Assembly (NCBI RefSeq): GCF_900102615.1
Contig: NZ_FMYV01000006.1
Coordinates: 62,001-126,000 of the forward strand
Source of the DNA: Geotoga petraea
GTDB taxonomy: Bacteria; Thermotogota; Thermotogae; Petrotogales; Petrotogaceae
Length of the DNA stretch: 64,000 nt
Direction of reading: 5' to 3'
Shown: positions 48,286 to 56,572 of the stretch, piece after piece
How positions within the stretch are numbered: the first letter of the stretch is position 1
How the letters are laid out: each line of letters opens with the position of its first letter
The notes under the pieces: generated by a model
Databases searched by the model: none
Told to the model about the DNA's origin: nothing
The model's input: only the letters and a program-made list of their open reading frames with translations
Position numbers and translations under genes: made by a program

Positions 48286-49858
48286 GGAAAAAAGCAATTT
48301 ATTAAAAATATCTTTTTTAATTCTTTTTAGTTTTTTGGGGGTAGCGCTTTATTATTTAATCCCTTATTTTACAAAATATCTTATAGATGATTTAATTATG
48401 GAACAAAATCTAAATTCAATAAAAATATGGATTATAATTACTGTCATATTTTCTGTTGGTTTACATATTTATACATTTTATTTTCAAAAATACCTTTGGG
48501 ATAAAATACCTGTTCAATTATCCAATAAAATTAGAAAAAAAATAATAAAAAAAGTTTTAAATATAAAAAAACACGACTATAAAAACATTGATAAAGGAGA
48601 ACTTTTAAATATAATACTTCAAGATTCTAGTAATTACAGTAATGTTTTTGTGACATATTATGCTACAGGTATTAATTCAATTTTAAGAATTATTTTTGGT
48701 TATATCATTTTATTATTGATAAGTCCAGAGCTAACAATAATTAGTTTATTATTTATTCCATTTTACATATTTTCAATGGTTATTAATAGAAAAAAACTTG
48801 AAAAATATTCGTTATCAGAAAGGCTAGCTGCTGATCAATTTATTTTAATGGCAAATAAAATAATAGAAGGTAAAACATCTATAAATTTGAATAATAAAGA
48901 AAACTTTTTCTTAAAAAAATTTGAAAATAAAAAAAATAACTGGCAGAATGAAAGAATAAAATATTCTTATTGGTATAATTTCACAGTTGAAATACCAAAT
49001 TTTTTAAGCACAATTTCAACATTTTTGGTTCTTGGTGTAGGATCGTACCAAGTAATACAAAATCAGTTATCCTTGGGAAGTTTAGTAATGTTTTCTCAAT
49101 ACTCAACAATGCTTTTTGAACCACTACATCATATTGTTCAGGCAGTTATTCAAAAGAAAGCTAATAAACCTATTTTAAAAAGAGTGAATGATTTTTACAA
49201 TAGAACCAATGAAGATATTGATTTTGAAAATACAGATAAATTAATTGAAATAAGAAACTACAATGTTATAAATGAAGCAGATAAAATTCTATACAAAATA
49301 GAAAATTTAATTATAGAAAATAAACCTGGCTTATACTTAATCAAGGGAGATAATGGCTCTGGGAAATCAACATTTTTTAATCTTATATCTAAAATAAATG
49401 ACTATAGAGAAAATCAAGATAAAAATGAATATATTTTTAAAATAAACAAAGATGTTTCAAGTAACTTGTCTTATCAAGGAAATCAAATTTTTATCTTTGA
49501 AGGTACTGTAAAAGAAAACATAATATTTGGAGATAAAGAAGAAAATTATGAAAACATAGAAAGATTACTAAATATATCAAACAGTTCAAAATTTATTGAT
49601 ATGAAAAATATTGGATTATCTCTTGGAGAAAAACAAAAAATTAATCTTGCAAGAATTTTCAATCAATCAGAAAAAGATATTATTTTGTTTGATGAACCTA
49701 CAAATAACCTTGACAAGAAAACTAAAGAAAAGTTAGTTGAAAAAATAATGGAATTAAAAAAAGACAAAATAATTTTTGTTATAAGTCATCTAGATGATTT
49801 TGATAAAATTGCTGATAAAAAATATGAAATTAAAAATAACAAATTATTAGAATATTAA
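48263..49858 (+). CDS. ABC exporter half (permease-ATPase fusion), degenerate signature
   Basis: A 531-residue type IV ABC exporter half: six membrane helices (about 15-290), then an ATPase. Walker A is KGDNGSGKSTFF, Q-loop is YQGNQIFIFEG, Walker B is DIILFDEPTNNLD and the H-loop is VISHLDD. The signature reads LSLGEKQ instead of LSGGQ, so one of the two ATP sites of a heterodimer may be weak. No N-terminal C39 peptidase. It begins inside the maturase gene with its own AAGGAG site and precedes a second exporter half by 20 bp; together they probably export the modified peptide. Confidence 0.87.
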   Translation: MKKILNFKEKSNLLKISFLILFSFLGVALYYLIPYFTKYLIDDLIMEQNLNSIKIWIIITVIFSVGLHIYTFYFQKYLWDKIPVQLSNKIRKKIIKKVLNIKKHDYKNIDKGELLNIILQDSSNYSNVFVTYYATGINSILRIIFGYIILLLISPELTIISLLFIPFYIFSMVINRKKLEKYSLSERLAADQFILMANKIIEGKTSINLNNKENFFLKKFENKKNNWQNERIKYSYWYNFTVEIPNFLSTISTFLVLGVGSYQVIQNQLSLGSLVMFSQYSTMLFEPLHHIVQAVIQKKANKPILKRVNDFYNRTNEDIDFENTDKLIEIRNYNVINEADKILYKIENLIIENKPGLYLIKGDNGSGKSTFFNLISKINDYRENQDKNEYIFKINKDVSSNLSYQGNQIFIFEGTVKENIIFGDKEENYENIERLLNISNSSKFIDMKNIGLSLGEKQKINLARIFNQSEKDIILFDEPTNNLDKKTKEKLVEKIMELKKDKIIFVISHLDDFDKIADKKYEIKNNKLLEY

Positions 49859-49878
49859 TGATTAAAAGGTGATTTTTA

Positions 49879-51468
49879 ATGAATAAATTTAAAATATACA
49901 TAAAAAATAACAAGTTAAATTCAATAATAGCTTTTATTTCTTCTATATTATTAGGTATTTTGTCGTTTGTATTATCAGAAAAACTAAAATTATTTTTTAA
50001 TGAAGGAATCATAGAAAATAAATTGAATGTCATTGAAGAAAATTTATTCATTATATTTATAATTTTTTTATTTGTTTTTATCTTAAATATTTTATCTTCG
50101 GTGATAAATAATTTGATGAATTGGAGAGGGGCAAAAAATTATAATGTTTTCTATGCAAAAAAATTATTTAAAACAGATTATAATTATTTTCTAAATAAGA
50201 CTTCTGCAGCAATATGGACTAATTTAAACATGTCTTCTATGAAAGTATCTGGTTTTTATACGTCAATAATATATATGAGTACAAAAATAATTGAAATGAC
50301 CATTTACTTTTATATACTTATAAAAATAAATATATTTGCAGGTGTTTTTACTTTAATAGCTATTCCTTTAATATTATTAACGACATTAGGAGTAAAAAAC
50401 AAAATGTCAGAATATCAGATGAAAATGTTAGAGAAATCAAGAGAATTATCCTCAACAGCAATTGAATCATTTAGTTCAGTGAAAAATATAAAAGTAAAAA
50501 ATGCTTATCACTTTTTTTTAGAGAAAATACGAGCTAAAAATGAAGAACTAAACAAAGCTGTTATAAAATCAGCTGTTGTAGAAAATTATTGGTCTTATGT
50601 CAGTTCTTTAATAAATTCCTTGGTGCCAATAACAATAATATACTTAATAATGAAATTTACTAACTTATTGAATATTTCTGTTGGAAATATAATAGTTTTA
50701 TATTCATTTATACCCTTATTTTTATCCAGTTTTAAAAGTTTTTATTCTTTAATAATGGAATTTTTTAGCTCAAAACCATATTTAAAAAGTTTAGACGAGT
50801 TAGAAAAACTAGATCAAGAAAATGTTGAAGGTATTTACATAGATAATTTTGAAAGTTTAGAAACAAAGGATTTAAAGATAAAAATATCTGAAGGTAGATT
50901 ATTGGATATACCAGATATGAATATTAAAAAAGGAGAAAAAATTTTAGTATCTGGTGAAAGTGGAATAGGTAAAAGCTCTTTTTTTGAAACTCTTTTAAAA
51001 CTTAGAAATGATTACAGTGGAGAAATTAAAATAAATGGAATAGATTTAAAAAAGATTTCTTCAAAAAGTGTTAGAAATATAGTAGGAATATCATTTCAAG
51101 GTCAGGAAGTTTATTCTGGAAGCATAAAAGAAAATATTTTATTGGGGAAAAATGAGGAAGATCTATCAGAAATAATTGAAATTTCCGAGTTAAATGAAAT
51201 ATTAAATTATAAATCAGAAAAAAGAATAAACAATAATGTATTATCTGGAGGAGAAAAATCAAGAATAAGTTTAGCTCAAAATTTATTTAAAAATCCTGAT
51301 CTAATACTTATAGATGAATCGTTAAGTAGTGTGGATGAAATAACTGAATCAAAAATATTGAATAAAATACTTTCTAAATTTAAAAATAAAACTATTTTAT
51401 GCATTAGTCATAGAAATTCTTCTTTAAAAAATTTTGATAGAGAAATCAAAATAGGTAATAACTCGTAA
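49879..51468 (+). CDS. ABC exporter half (permease-ATPase fusion)
   Basis: A 529-residue partner of the preceding gene. Six helices occupy about residues 12-300. The ATPase has Walker A SGESGIGKSS, Q-loop FQGQEVYSG, a near-canonical signature LSGGEKSRISLAQN, Walker B LILIDESLSSVDE and H-loop CISHRNSS. With its neighbour it fits an asymmetric heterodimeric exporter. SD AAAAGGTGA precedes ATG. Base composition is extremely A/T-rich across this locus. Confidence 0.87.
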   Translation: MNKFKIYIKNNKLNSIIAFISSILLGILSFVLSEKLKLFFNEGIIENKLNVIEENLFIIFIIFLFVFILNILSSVINNLMNWRGAKNYNVFYAKKLFKTDYNYFLNKTSAAIWTNLNMSSMKVSGFYTSIIYMSTKIIEMTIYFYILIKINIFAGVFTLIAIPLILLTTLGVKNKMSEYQMKMLEKSRELSSTAIESFSSVKNIKVKNAYHFFLEKIRAKNEELNKAVIKSAVVENYWSYVSSLINSLVPITIIYLIMKFTNLLNISVGNIIVLYSFIPLFLSSFKSFYSLIMEFFSSKPYLKSLDELEKLDQENVEGIYIDNFESLETKDLKIKISEGRLLDIPDMNIKKGEKILVSGESGIGKSSFFETLLKLRNDYSGEIKINGIDLKKISSKSVRNIVGISFQGQEVYSGSIKENILLGKNEEDLSEIIEISELNEILNYKSEKRINNNVLSGGEKSRISLAQNLFKNPDLILIDESLSSVDEITESKILNKILSKFKNKTILCISHRNSSLKNFDREIKIGNNS

Positions 51469-51506
51469 AATATTTCAGAGGATAAATTGTATTTAGGGGG
51501 GATTTA

Positions 51507-52324
51507 ATGAAAAATATAGTAAAAAAGTCTTTTGTTGATTCGATTAAGTTCATAAAAAGTGGAGAATTTATTTTTATGATTTTGATATCTTTAATAGCAG
51601 TTTTTTTAAGTATGTTTGGATATATTTTTGATCTTCAAGTTATTGTATCTGGTGAGTTAGGAAGAGGAATAAACAACTCTGTTTGGGTTGGTTTGAAAAT
51701 GAGTATTATAACAATACTCTTTATATATCCATTAGGATTTTTATTTTTAAAGAATAATATGATGAGAAGTAATGGCAAAATAAAAAATGATAAAACATAT
51801 GAGAATAAAAACTATATAATATATAAACACTTTTCAAATTTTATTATTCTATCATTAATTACTTTAATAATTTTTGTTTTGGGAGGAATAATGCAAGTAA
51901 TAAGAGGAGAAAATCCTCTTAACTTAATAGAATTGTTGACGCCTTGGCTGATAATCATATTGCCTTTGATGTATTTTACTGCTACTCTTTCTATATTATT
52001 TCAAGTAGTACCTTTTTTAAAAAGAATTTTTGGATTAATAGCATTCATATTTCTCTATTTTTCTCAAATATTAATACCGATATATTTAAATACAAATGGT
52101 AAATGGGCATTAGATATATTAGGAATAAGCAAAATCTCGATTATACAAATTATAGTCTGATTATTTTCACGTGGCAAAAAGTGACGAAAACATTTTTATT
52201 GGAAAACTTTAATTTTAGCACTTCTTTTTTGTTTAGTAGATTATTGGTTATAGTAGTAGGATTAATAATTTTGTTTGCGTCTCAATCAATTTTTAAAAGA
52301 AGTTTTGGTAATAAAAATATATGA
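51507..52324 (+). pseudogene. ABC-2-like permease, frameshifted
   Basis: The first frame (51507-52160) encodes 217 residues with about five hydrophobic helices (FIFMILISLIAVFLSMFG, ITILFIYPLGFLFL, LITLIIFVLGGIMQV, LLTPWLIIILPLMYF, IFGLIAFIFLYFSQIL) and then a short nonsense end after GISKIS. The +1 frame from 52139 continues to 52324 with DYTNYSLIIFTWQKV and a last helix, LFSRLLVIVVGLIILFA, as expected for this type of permease. One missing base between 52138 and 52139 explains the break. It may be a dead gene, a sequencing error or a frameshifting site. The intact protein would be about 272 residues. SD is GGGGGGA. Confidence 0.75.
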
Positions 52325-52411
52325 AAAAAGAGAGGATGAAAATTATAAAAACTTATTAATTATCTCAATGAAATCTTTCCTATCTTTTTCCTCAAAACAC
52401 CAAAAAGATGT
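52324..52411. repeat. 88-bp direct repeat, copy 2
   Basis: Second copy of the repeat at 44738-44825 (86/88 identical, same orientation). It contains the 3' end of the interrupted paralogue and begins at the stop codon of the broken permease gene. Confidence 0.93.
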
Positions 52412-52696
52412 TGAAGAAAGTCTTTTATTTAATCCAAATTTTTGAATAAAAGGAATAAACTCTTTATTTGGTTTAGGTAACATAACTTTTGGTATATTTT
52501 TAAAATCATATCTTTTATAATTTCTTATAAATTTTTCTAAAACATCTTTTTCTTGAAAGCTAAGATTACAATAAATTTTTATAAAATCAAATAAATATTT
52601 TTTATTAAAATCATTAAAAAAGGCTTCTATTAACTTTTTTCTACCATAATAAAAAGAACTTGAATCAAACTCAAAACTATTATAAGAATTAATTTT
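52343..52696 (-). pseudogene. 3' part of a second 547-residue-family gene, cut off by a transposon
   Basis: Open minus-strand frame of 117 codons plus stop encoding, in part, KKLIEAFFNDFNKKYLFDFI, VLEKFIRNYKRYDFKNI and the C-terminus FWCFEEKDRKDFIEIINKFL. It aligns with the last 130 residues of the protein at 44757-46400. The frame runs straight into the left end of the mobile element at 52697. The upstream part of the gene resumes at 63880 on the far side of the element, in the same frame once one copy of the 8-bp duplication is removed. Confidence 0.88.
52689..52696. repeat. 8-bp target-site duplication, left copy
   Basis: TTAATTTT directly before the left inverted repeat; identical to 63880-63887. 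Eight bp is the usual duplication length of ISL3-family elements. Confidence 0.92.
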
Positions 52697-52720
52697 GGGT
52701 ATTCGGATTTTATGGTGGAA
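52697..52720. repeat. Left terminal inverted repeat of the ISL3-bounded element
   Basis: 24 bp beginning GGGTATTCGGATTTTATGG; pairs with 63856-63879 with two mismatches (positions 5 and 18). Confidence 0.9.
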
Positions 52721-52726
52721 AAGGGC

Positions 52727-54049
52727 CTATAAGTTACTCTTTTCCAATTTCTTAATAAGTGTGGAAAAATCTACACCATAGTTGCCTGTTTTGTCTCGGT
52801 CTGTTATTTGATACGAATTGAAACTATCGTATAACATAGCTTTGCTGAATGCACTTGAATTAAATCGTGGCTTCCTCTTTTTATGGAGCTTTTCATTAAA
52901 AATTATTTTAGCTCGTAAGGCTTCAAATGAGTACCCTCTACCCATTCGTTCTACTTGCCTAATGATGCTATTTATAGACTCTGTATAAGCGTTAGTGAGC
53001 CTTTTATCAAAGTAATTGAAGATTTCATCCTGCCAGTTGTCTACGGCTCTTAATAGGTCTTTATAGGCGTTTTTAGAGTTGCTGGATAAACAGCATTGTC
53101 TCCAATACCTGTAACGATCTTTGGCTTGCTCAAGGTCATCTGTATCCCATATCAAGTAGAACTCTTCTTTAAGTTCGTAGGCTTCTTTTAGTTCAGGTAA
53201 ATTACTTAACCAAGTATCCAAAAGGAATGAATCTCGTTCATTCAAGTCATGCTTTCGTTTAAGAAGGATATACCTCTCACGCATAAGGGTACGACTTTCT
53301 TTGGCTGTCATATTGGCTTTAAGAGACTTCCTAACACTATCCAAGGCTTGATTAGCCATTCGGACTACATGAAACTTATCTACAACTACTTTAGCGTGAG
53401 GTATAACTGTATTAACTGCGTCTTTGTAGGGCTTCCACATATCCATTGTGACATATTCGATATATGTATTGTCTTTAATTTCAGAAAGGCGTTGAATGAC
53501 CGTATCTTTGTTACGATTGGGTTTTATGTCATATATAGTTCTACGTTCTACATTGGTCAATACAAGACGAGGTTTCTTGATAATGTGTATTTCGTCAATA
53601 CCAAGCCATTTAGGAGTTTCAAACTGATATTCACGTTCTTTTAATGCCACATAGTCTTTAAAGATGTTCCTAACAGTTTTCTCGTCTACACCAACACTTT
53701 CAGCTACGTCTACGAAGGTCTTAGACAGAGATTGTTCTTCAATAGACCTTATAAGCCTTTTAGTCATACTACGCTTTTCGTCAATGGATATAAGGCGTTC
53801 CCAAAAAGTTGTGCCACATTCACGACATTTATAACGTCTGCGGTTTAATTGTAATCCTACTCGCTTTAAACGAATAGGCAGATCCATGATTAGTTGCTTT
53901 CTTGATGTATGTTTATATAGCCTGTCAAAGCCACATTGAGGGCAACGTACTGGTGGAAAAGTTGCTTCCACTTTAAACATCATGTCGGATTCATTTTCTT
54001 GTGGTGGTTCTATTGTTTTAAGATCTGGTAGTAATAATAAGTCTGACAT
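52727..54049 (-). CDS. ISL3-family transposase
   Basis: A 440-residue DDE transposase. The N-terminal zinc-binding region has CPQCGFDRLYKH and YKCRECGTTFWERL, followed by a helix-turn-helix (ESVGVDEKTVRNIFKDY). Catalytic residues lie in WLGIDEIHI, VVVDKFHVVRMAN and AYTESINSIIRQVERMGRGYS. ATG 54049 has AAGGA at correct spacing; ATG 54058 is in frame but lies on that site. It appears full-length, so it could mobilise the whole element in cis. Very similar transposases are common in Enterococcus, Streptococcus and Lactobacillus, to my knowledge. Confidence 0.93.
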   Translation of the reverse strand: MSDLLLLPDLKTIEPPQENESDMMFKVEATFPPVRCPQCGFDRLYKHTSRKQLIMDLPIRLKRVGLQLNRRRYKCRECGTTFWERLISIDEKRSMTKRLIRSIEEQSLSKTFVDVAESVGVDEKTVRNIFKDYVALKEREYQFETPKWLGIDEIHIIKKPRLVLTNVERRTIYDIKPNRNKDTVIQRLSEIKDNTYIEYVTMDMWKPYKDAVNTVIPHAKVVVDKFHVVRMANQALDSVRKSLKANMTAKESRTLMRERYILLKRKHDLNERDSFLLDTWLSNLPELKEAYELKEEFYLIWDTDDLEQAKDRYRYWRQCCLSSNSKNAYKDLLRAVDNWQDEIFNYFDKRLTNAYTESINSIIRQVERMGRGYSFEALRAKIIFNEKLHKKRKPRFNSSAFSKAMLYDSFNSYQITDRDKTGNYGVDFSTLIKKLEKSNL

Positions 54050-54255
54050 ATTGTTCATCCTTTACTACTCCGTGTTTTTCAAGTATAGATTTGATATCAA
54101 AATTAAAATTGTTAAATATTTTTTGTGACCACAAATGCTCTTAGAACATCCCATAAAGCATATACAATAGGTGATAGGAAAATAGTTTGGAAAATTCCTT
54201 TTGTAGAGTTTGCATTAAATAATGCACCCTATCGTTGGATAGCCTATGTACAAAA

Positions 54256-54287
54256 AAGGTTATCCTATAGTTGCACAGGATAACCTT
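54256..54287 (-). terminator. Terminator of the metallothionein gene
   Basis: 11-bp arms AAGGTTATCCT (54256-54266) and AGGATAACCTT (54277-54287); on the minus strand the hairpin is followed by a T run (A run at 54252-54257 on the plus strand). Confidence 0.9.
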
Positions 54288-54300
54288 CATTATTATTCAA

Positions 54301-54450
54301 TTATGCAGTTGCACAGCTACAATCTTTGCACTCGCAAACTTCATCAGTACAATGATCTGCACATTCTTGATTACAATAAACTTTTCCATCAACCTCTACT
54401 TTGTTCTCACCAATAAGACAATTACAGTTAGAGCGTGCACATTTTTCCAC
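54301..54450 (-). CDS. Bacterial metallothionein
   Basis: A 49-residue Cys-rich protein starting at GTG after AGGAGGAG. Ten cysteines (4, 9, 11, 26, 30, 34, 39, 41, 44, 46) and His33 make up over a fifth of the residues. The middle DGKVYCNQECADHC is the zinc-finger-like signature of SmtA/BmtA metallothioneins, and the end is VCECKDCSC. It would bind Zn2+, Cd2+ or Cu+ in the cytoplasm. It is 13 bp after the ArsR-family gene and has its own terminator, so the pair forms a classic smtB-smtA-like unit. It is small and begins with GTG, which makes it easy to miss. Confidence 0.92.
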   Translation of the reverse strand: MEKCARSNCNCLIGENKVEVDGKVYCNQECADHCTDEVCECKDCSCATA

Positions 54451-54463
54451 TTTGAATCTCCTC

Positions 54464-54808
54464 CTATTTTGGTAAATCTTCTGTTAGGCACCATCCTTCG
54501 TGTAAAAGGCTGGTTACACAAAGATCAACAACTCGATACCGAATAAAATTTCCCTCACGAGACGAACGAACAATGCCCTTATCATCTAATCGTTGAAGTT
54601 GGTTAGAGATGGCTTGAGGTTTCATTTCGAGTTGTTCAGCCAACTCAGTAACGGATATGTTTGGTGTTCGATTCACTGCGTGTAATATCCGAAGCCTCGT
54701 GCCGTTTGAAAGGATTTTAAACGTTTCGCTCAATCCCTCCGCATAATCTATATCCAACAAAGGACGATCCGTTAGCTGAGGTTTAGGTGTATAACAATTT
54801 TCTTCCAT
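54464..54808 (-). CDS. ArsR/SmtB-family metal-responsive repressor
   Basis: A 114-residue winged-helix repressor. The recognition helix region is SVTELAEQLEMKPQAISNQLQRL and the wing is VRSSREGNFIRYRV. Possible metal ligands are Cys in EENCYTP near the N-terminus and DLCVTSLLHEGWCL in the C-terminal helix, resembling CmtR/CadC-type Cd/Pb/Zn sensors. ATG 54808 follows GGAGGAGG; an in-frame ATG at 54856 would put the operator inside the gene and is rejected. It is co-transcribed with the metallothionein, and its own promoter carries the ATTACA-N8-TGTAAT operator. Confidence 0.9.
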   Translation of the reverse strand: MEENCYTPKPQLTDRPLLDIDYAEGLSETFKILSNGTRLRILHAVNRTPNISVTELAEQLEMKPQAISNQLQRLDDKGIVRSSREGNFIRYRVVDLCVTSLLHEGWCLTEDLPK

Positions 54809-54829
54809 TATTTCCTCCTCCATTTCACA

Positions 54830-54863
54830 ATTACAATATATAGTGTAATTATTCATATGTCAA
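54830..54863 (-). promoter_or_regulatory. Promoter and metal operator of arsR-metallothionein
   Basis: On the minus strand TTGACA (54858-54863), 17 bp, then TATATT (54835-54840). The palindrome ATTACA-N8-TGTAAT (54830-54849) covers the -10 box. The same layout occurs before the HMA gene at 63533-63566. Confidence 0.87.
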
Positions 54864-54884
54864 ATTGCATTTCTTTGGAGTAAT

Positions 54885-56572
54885 CCTGAATTATTCATAC
54901 CTCTAAATGTGGATAACTATTTCTATTAAACTCACTGCTTTTTTAGACATTTTTAAGTATTAACTGTCTATCATGCCACTTTATATCCTTCTCGATTAGA
55001 TCGAAAACAAAAAGATGGAAAAAAGAGTATAAAGACCCCTTGGTCTTACAATCGTCAAAAAATTAATATGATCTTCTGGAGTAGCTAATGCAACAGAACC
55101 AGCTGTTGAATATTCTCCAATATTGTCCAGAACAGTGAAGAGAAAACGTAACCTGTGGACAAGCGGACTTTTATTTTACGCGCATGTCGTGTCAGCCTTC
55201 CAGCAATGTGGAAAACTTTAAACCGAATAGTCGCCACCGTTGATTTTTTCTCTTTATCTGGGAATGTTAGCTCTTTCATCAAATGAATGACTGTATAGGC
55301 AATACAACTCATCATCATGCGAGCCTGATTCGCAAGAAACGTTGAACTATCGGTCTTGTCGAAGGAAAAACCATGTTTGATTTCTTTGATATAATTTTCC
55401 ATTGTCCCTCTCTTTTGGTAGAGCTTGTACACTGTTTGGGCAGGTATATCAACGAAATTTGATACGATAAACTCAAACGTCGTAAATAAGAGTTCGCCAG
55501 CTTCTCGAGTGGCCTTTACAGCTACTTTACGAACCGTTTCCCAAGATTTAGCTTGATAATCAATCTTGAAATACTGTGATTCTTTATGTGTAAAGTCTGT
55601 ATCTGGTCCGTAAAGGACCTTTTGTTGAGCCATGTTCTTCAGTCGTGCATTGACTTTTAAACGAATAATATACTTCACTTTTTCTTGCTCGCATAACTCA
55701 TAGATCTCAGGTTTGGCAAAGCCACTGTCCCCTCGGACAGTTAAAAACATATCGCATGAGTGCTGTTTGTGTTGAGAGATGATGTCTGCTAAAAAGACTT
55801 CTGCATTGTTAGACGTGTACACATTGCCCGGACGAAGTTCGGCACCCAGAAACAGACCAGTCAGTCCATCAAAAGCCACTAAGGGATGATAACCCGTTGT
55901 TCCGTAGTGAGTATTGAAATCAGTCTGTTCTTGTTTTCCGAAGGTGTCTGAGTGAGTAGAATCCACGTCAATGATCATATGCTGTGTATTTTTTTGGCCG
56001 ATATAGATAGTGGTCAATGCCTTGGCAATTGATTGAAGTTGAACGATATTCTCCTCCGACAGTTGATGAATAAAACGAGAAACCATCGACTGTGAACCTA
56101 AGGTCGTTTTATTTAGCCCCTGCTGAAAAACTGGATCGTGACGTAGCCAATTGGCTGAAGAATCCGTTGAGTAACCGGCTATTAACTGCACAAGAACCTG
56201 CATAAATAAATCAATATAGTCATGTGTACAATAGTTTCTTGAATCGTCAATATGCAATAACTCGTTAACCAGCTCTTTGAACTTGATCTTATGAAAAAAT
56301 TCAAAGAGTAAAAGGAGACCGGAATCATTGGATAATTGACCGCCATCGTTTGACATAACCAAATGGGGATTGAATTGTAGTTGCTTTTCTTGTAAAGTTG
56401 ACATTGAGCACACCTCTTGTTTTTGTTGTTTTGATCGACTTTACAATAACATAGAGTGTGCTCTTTTTGTATATTTTTTTCTTCACCCAACGGGTGAAGA
56501 AGGAATAGAGTGATAAACCTTATCAAAGCGGGATAAATGCCTGTTCTGACAAGGTACTATGAATTATTCAGG
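54885..56572. mobile_element. IS1380-family insertion sequence, 1,688 bp
   Basis: Ends are CCTGAATTATTCATA on the left and the complement of CCTGAATAATTCATA on the right (one mismatch in 15). It is flanked by GTAAT at 54880-54884 and 56573-56577, a 5-bp target duplication. It contains one transposase gene. It is inserted at the 3' end of the small export protein gene, separating it from arsR. Confidence 0.9.
55085..56404 (-). CDS. IS1380-family transposase
   Basis: A 439-residue DDE transposase. Recognisable parts are SNDGGQLSNDSGLLLLFEF at the N-terminus, MIIDVDSTHSDTFGKQ with the first catalytic Asp, FLTVRGDSGFAKPEIY with the second and KRGTMENYIKEIKHGFSFD with the Glu. ATG 56404 follows GAGGTG; an upstream ATG at 56413 is in frame. 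It is full length and apparently intact. Confidence 0.93.
   Translation of the reverse strand: MSTLQEKQLQFNPHLVMSNDGGQLSNDSGLLLLFEFFHKIKFKELVNELLHIDDSRNYCTHDYIDLFMQVLVQLIAGYSTDSSANWLRHDPVFQQGLNKTTLGSQSMVSRFIHQLSEENIVQLQSIAKALTTIYIGQKNTQHMIIDVDSTHSDTFGKQEQTDFNTHYGTTGYHPLVAFDGLTGLFLGAELRPGNVYTSNNAEVFLADIISQHKQHSCDMFLTVRGDSGFAKPEIYELCEQEKVKYIIRLKVNARLKNMAQQKVLYGPDTDFTHKESQYFKIDYQAKSWETVRKVAVKATREAGELLFTTFEFIVSNFVDIPAQTVYKLYQKRGTMENYIKEIKHGFSFDKTDSSTFLANQARMMMSCIAYTVIHLMKELTFPDKEKKSTVATIRFKVFHIAGRLTRHARKIKVRLSTGYVFSSLFWTILENIQQLVLLH

Noticed and set aside
52103..52324. Separate 73-residue membrane gene after the permease
   Set aside because: Its first residues have no start context and its body completes the permease after a single-base correction, so it is treated as the same broken gene.
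54059..54300. Inner right end of a minimal ISL3 insertion sequence just upstream of its transposase
   Set aside because: No copy of the 24-bp terminal repeat is present here; the only matching end is at 63856-63879.
54271..54546. Plus-strand 91-codon ORF across the metallothionein gene
   Set aside because: It is antisense to the Cys-rich gene, includes the terminator hairpin and has no ribosome site; the minus-strand reading has a family signature.
55085..56526. A 114-codon minus-strand ORF (56182-56526) near the IS1380 left side
   Set aside because: It is an out-of-frame shadow of the transposase start region without a plausible ribosome site or family resemblance.
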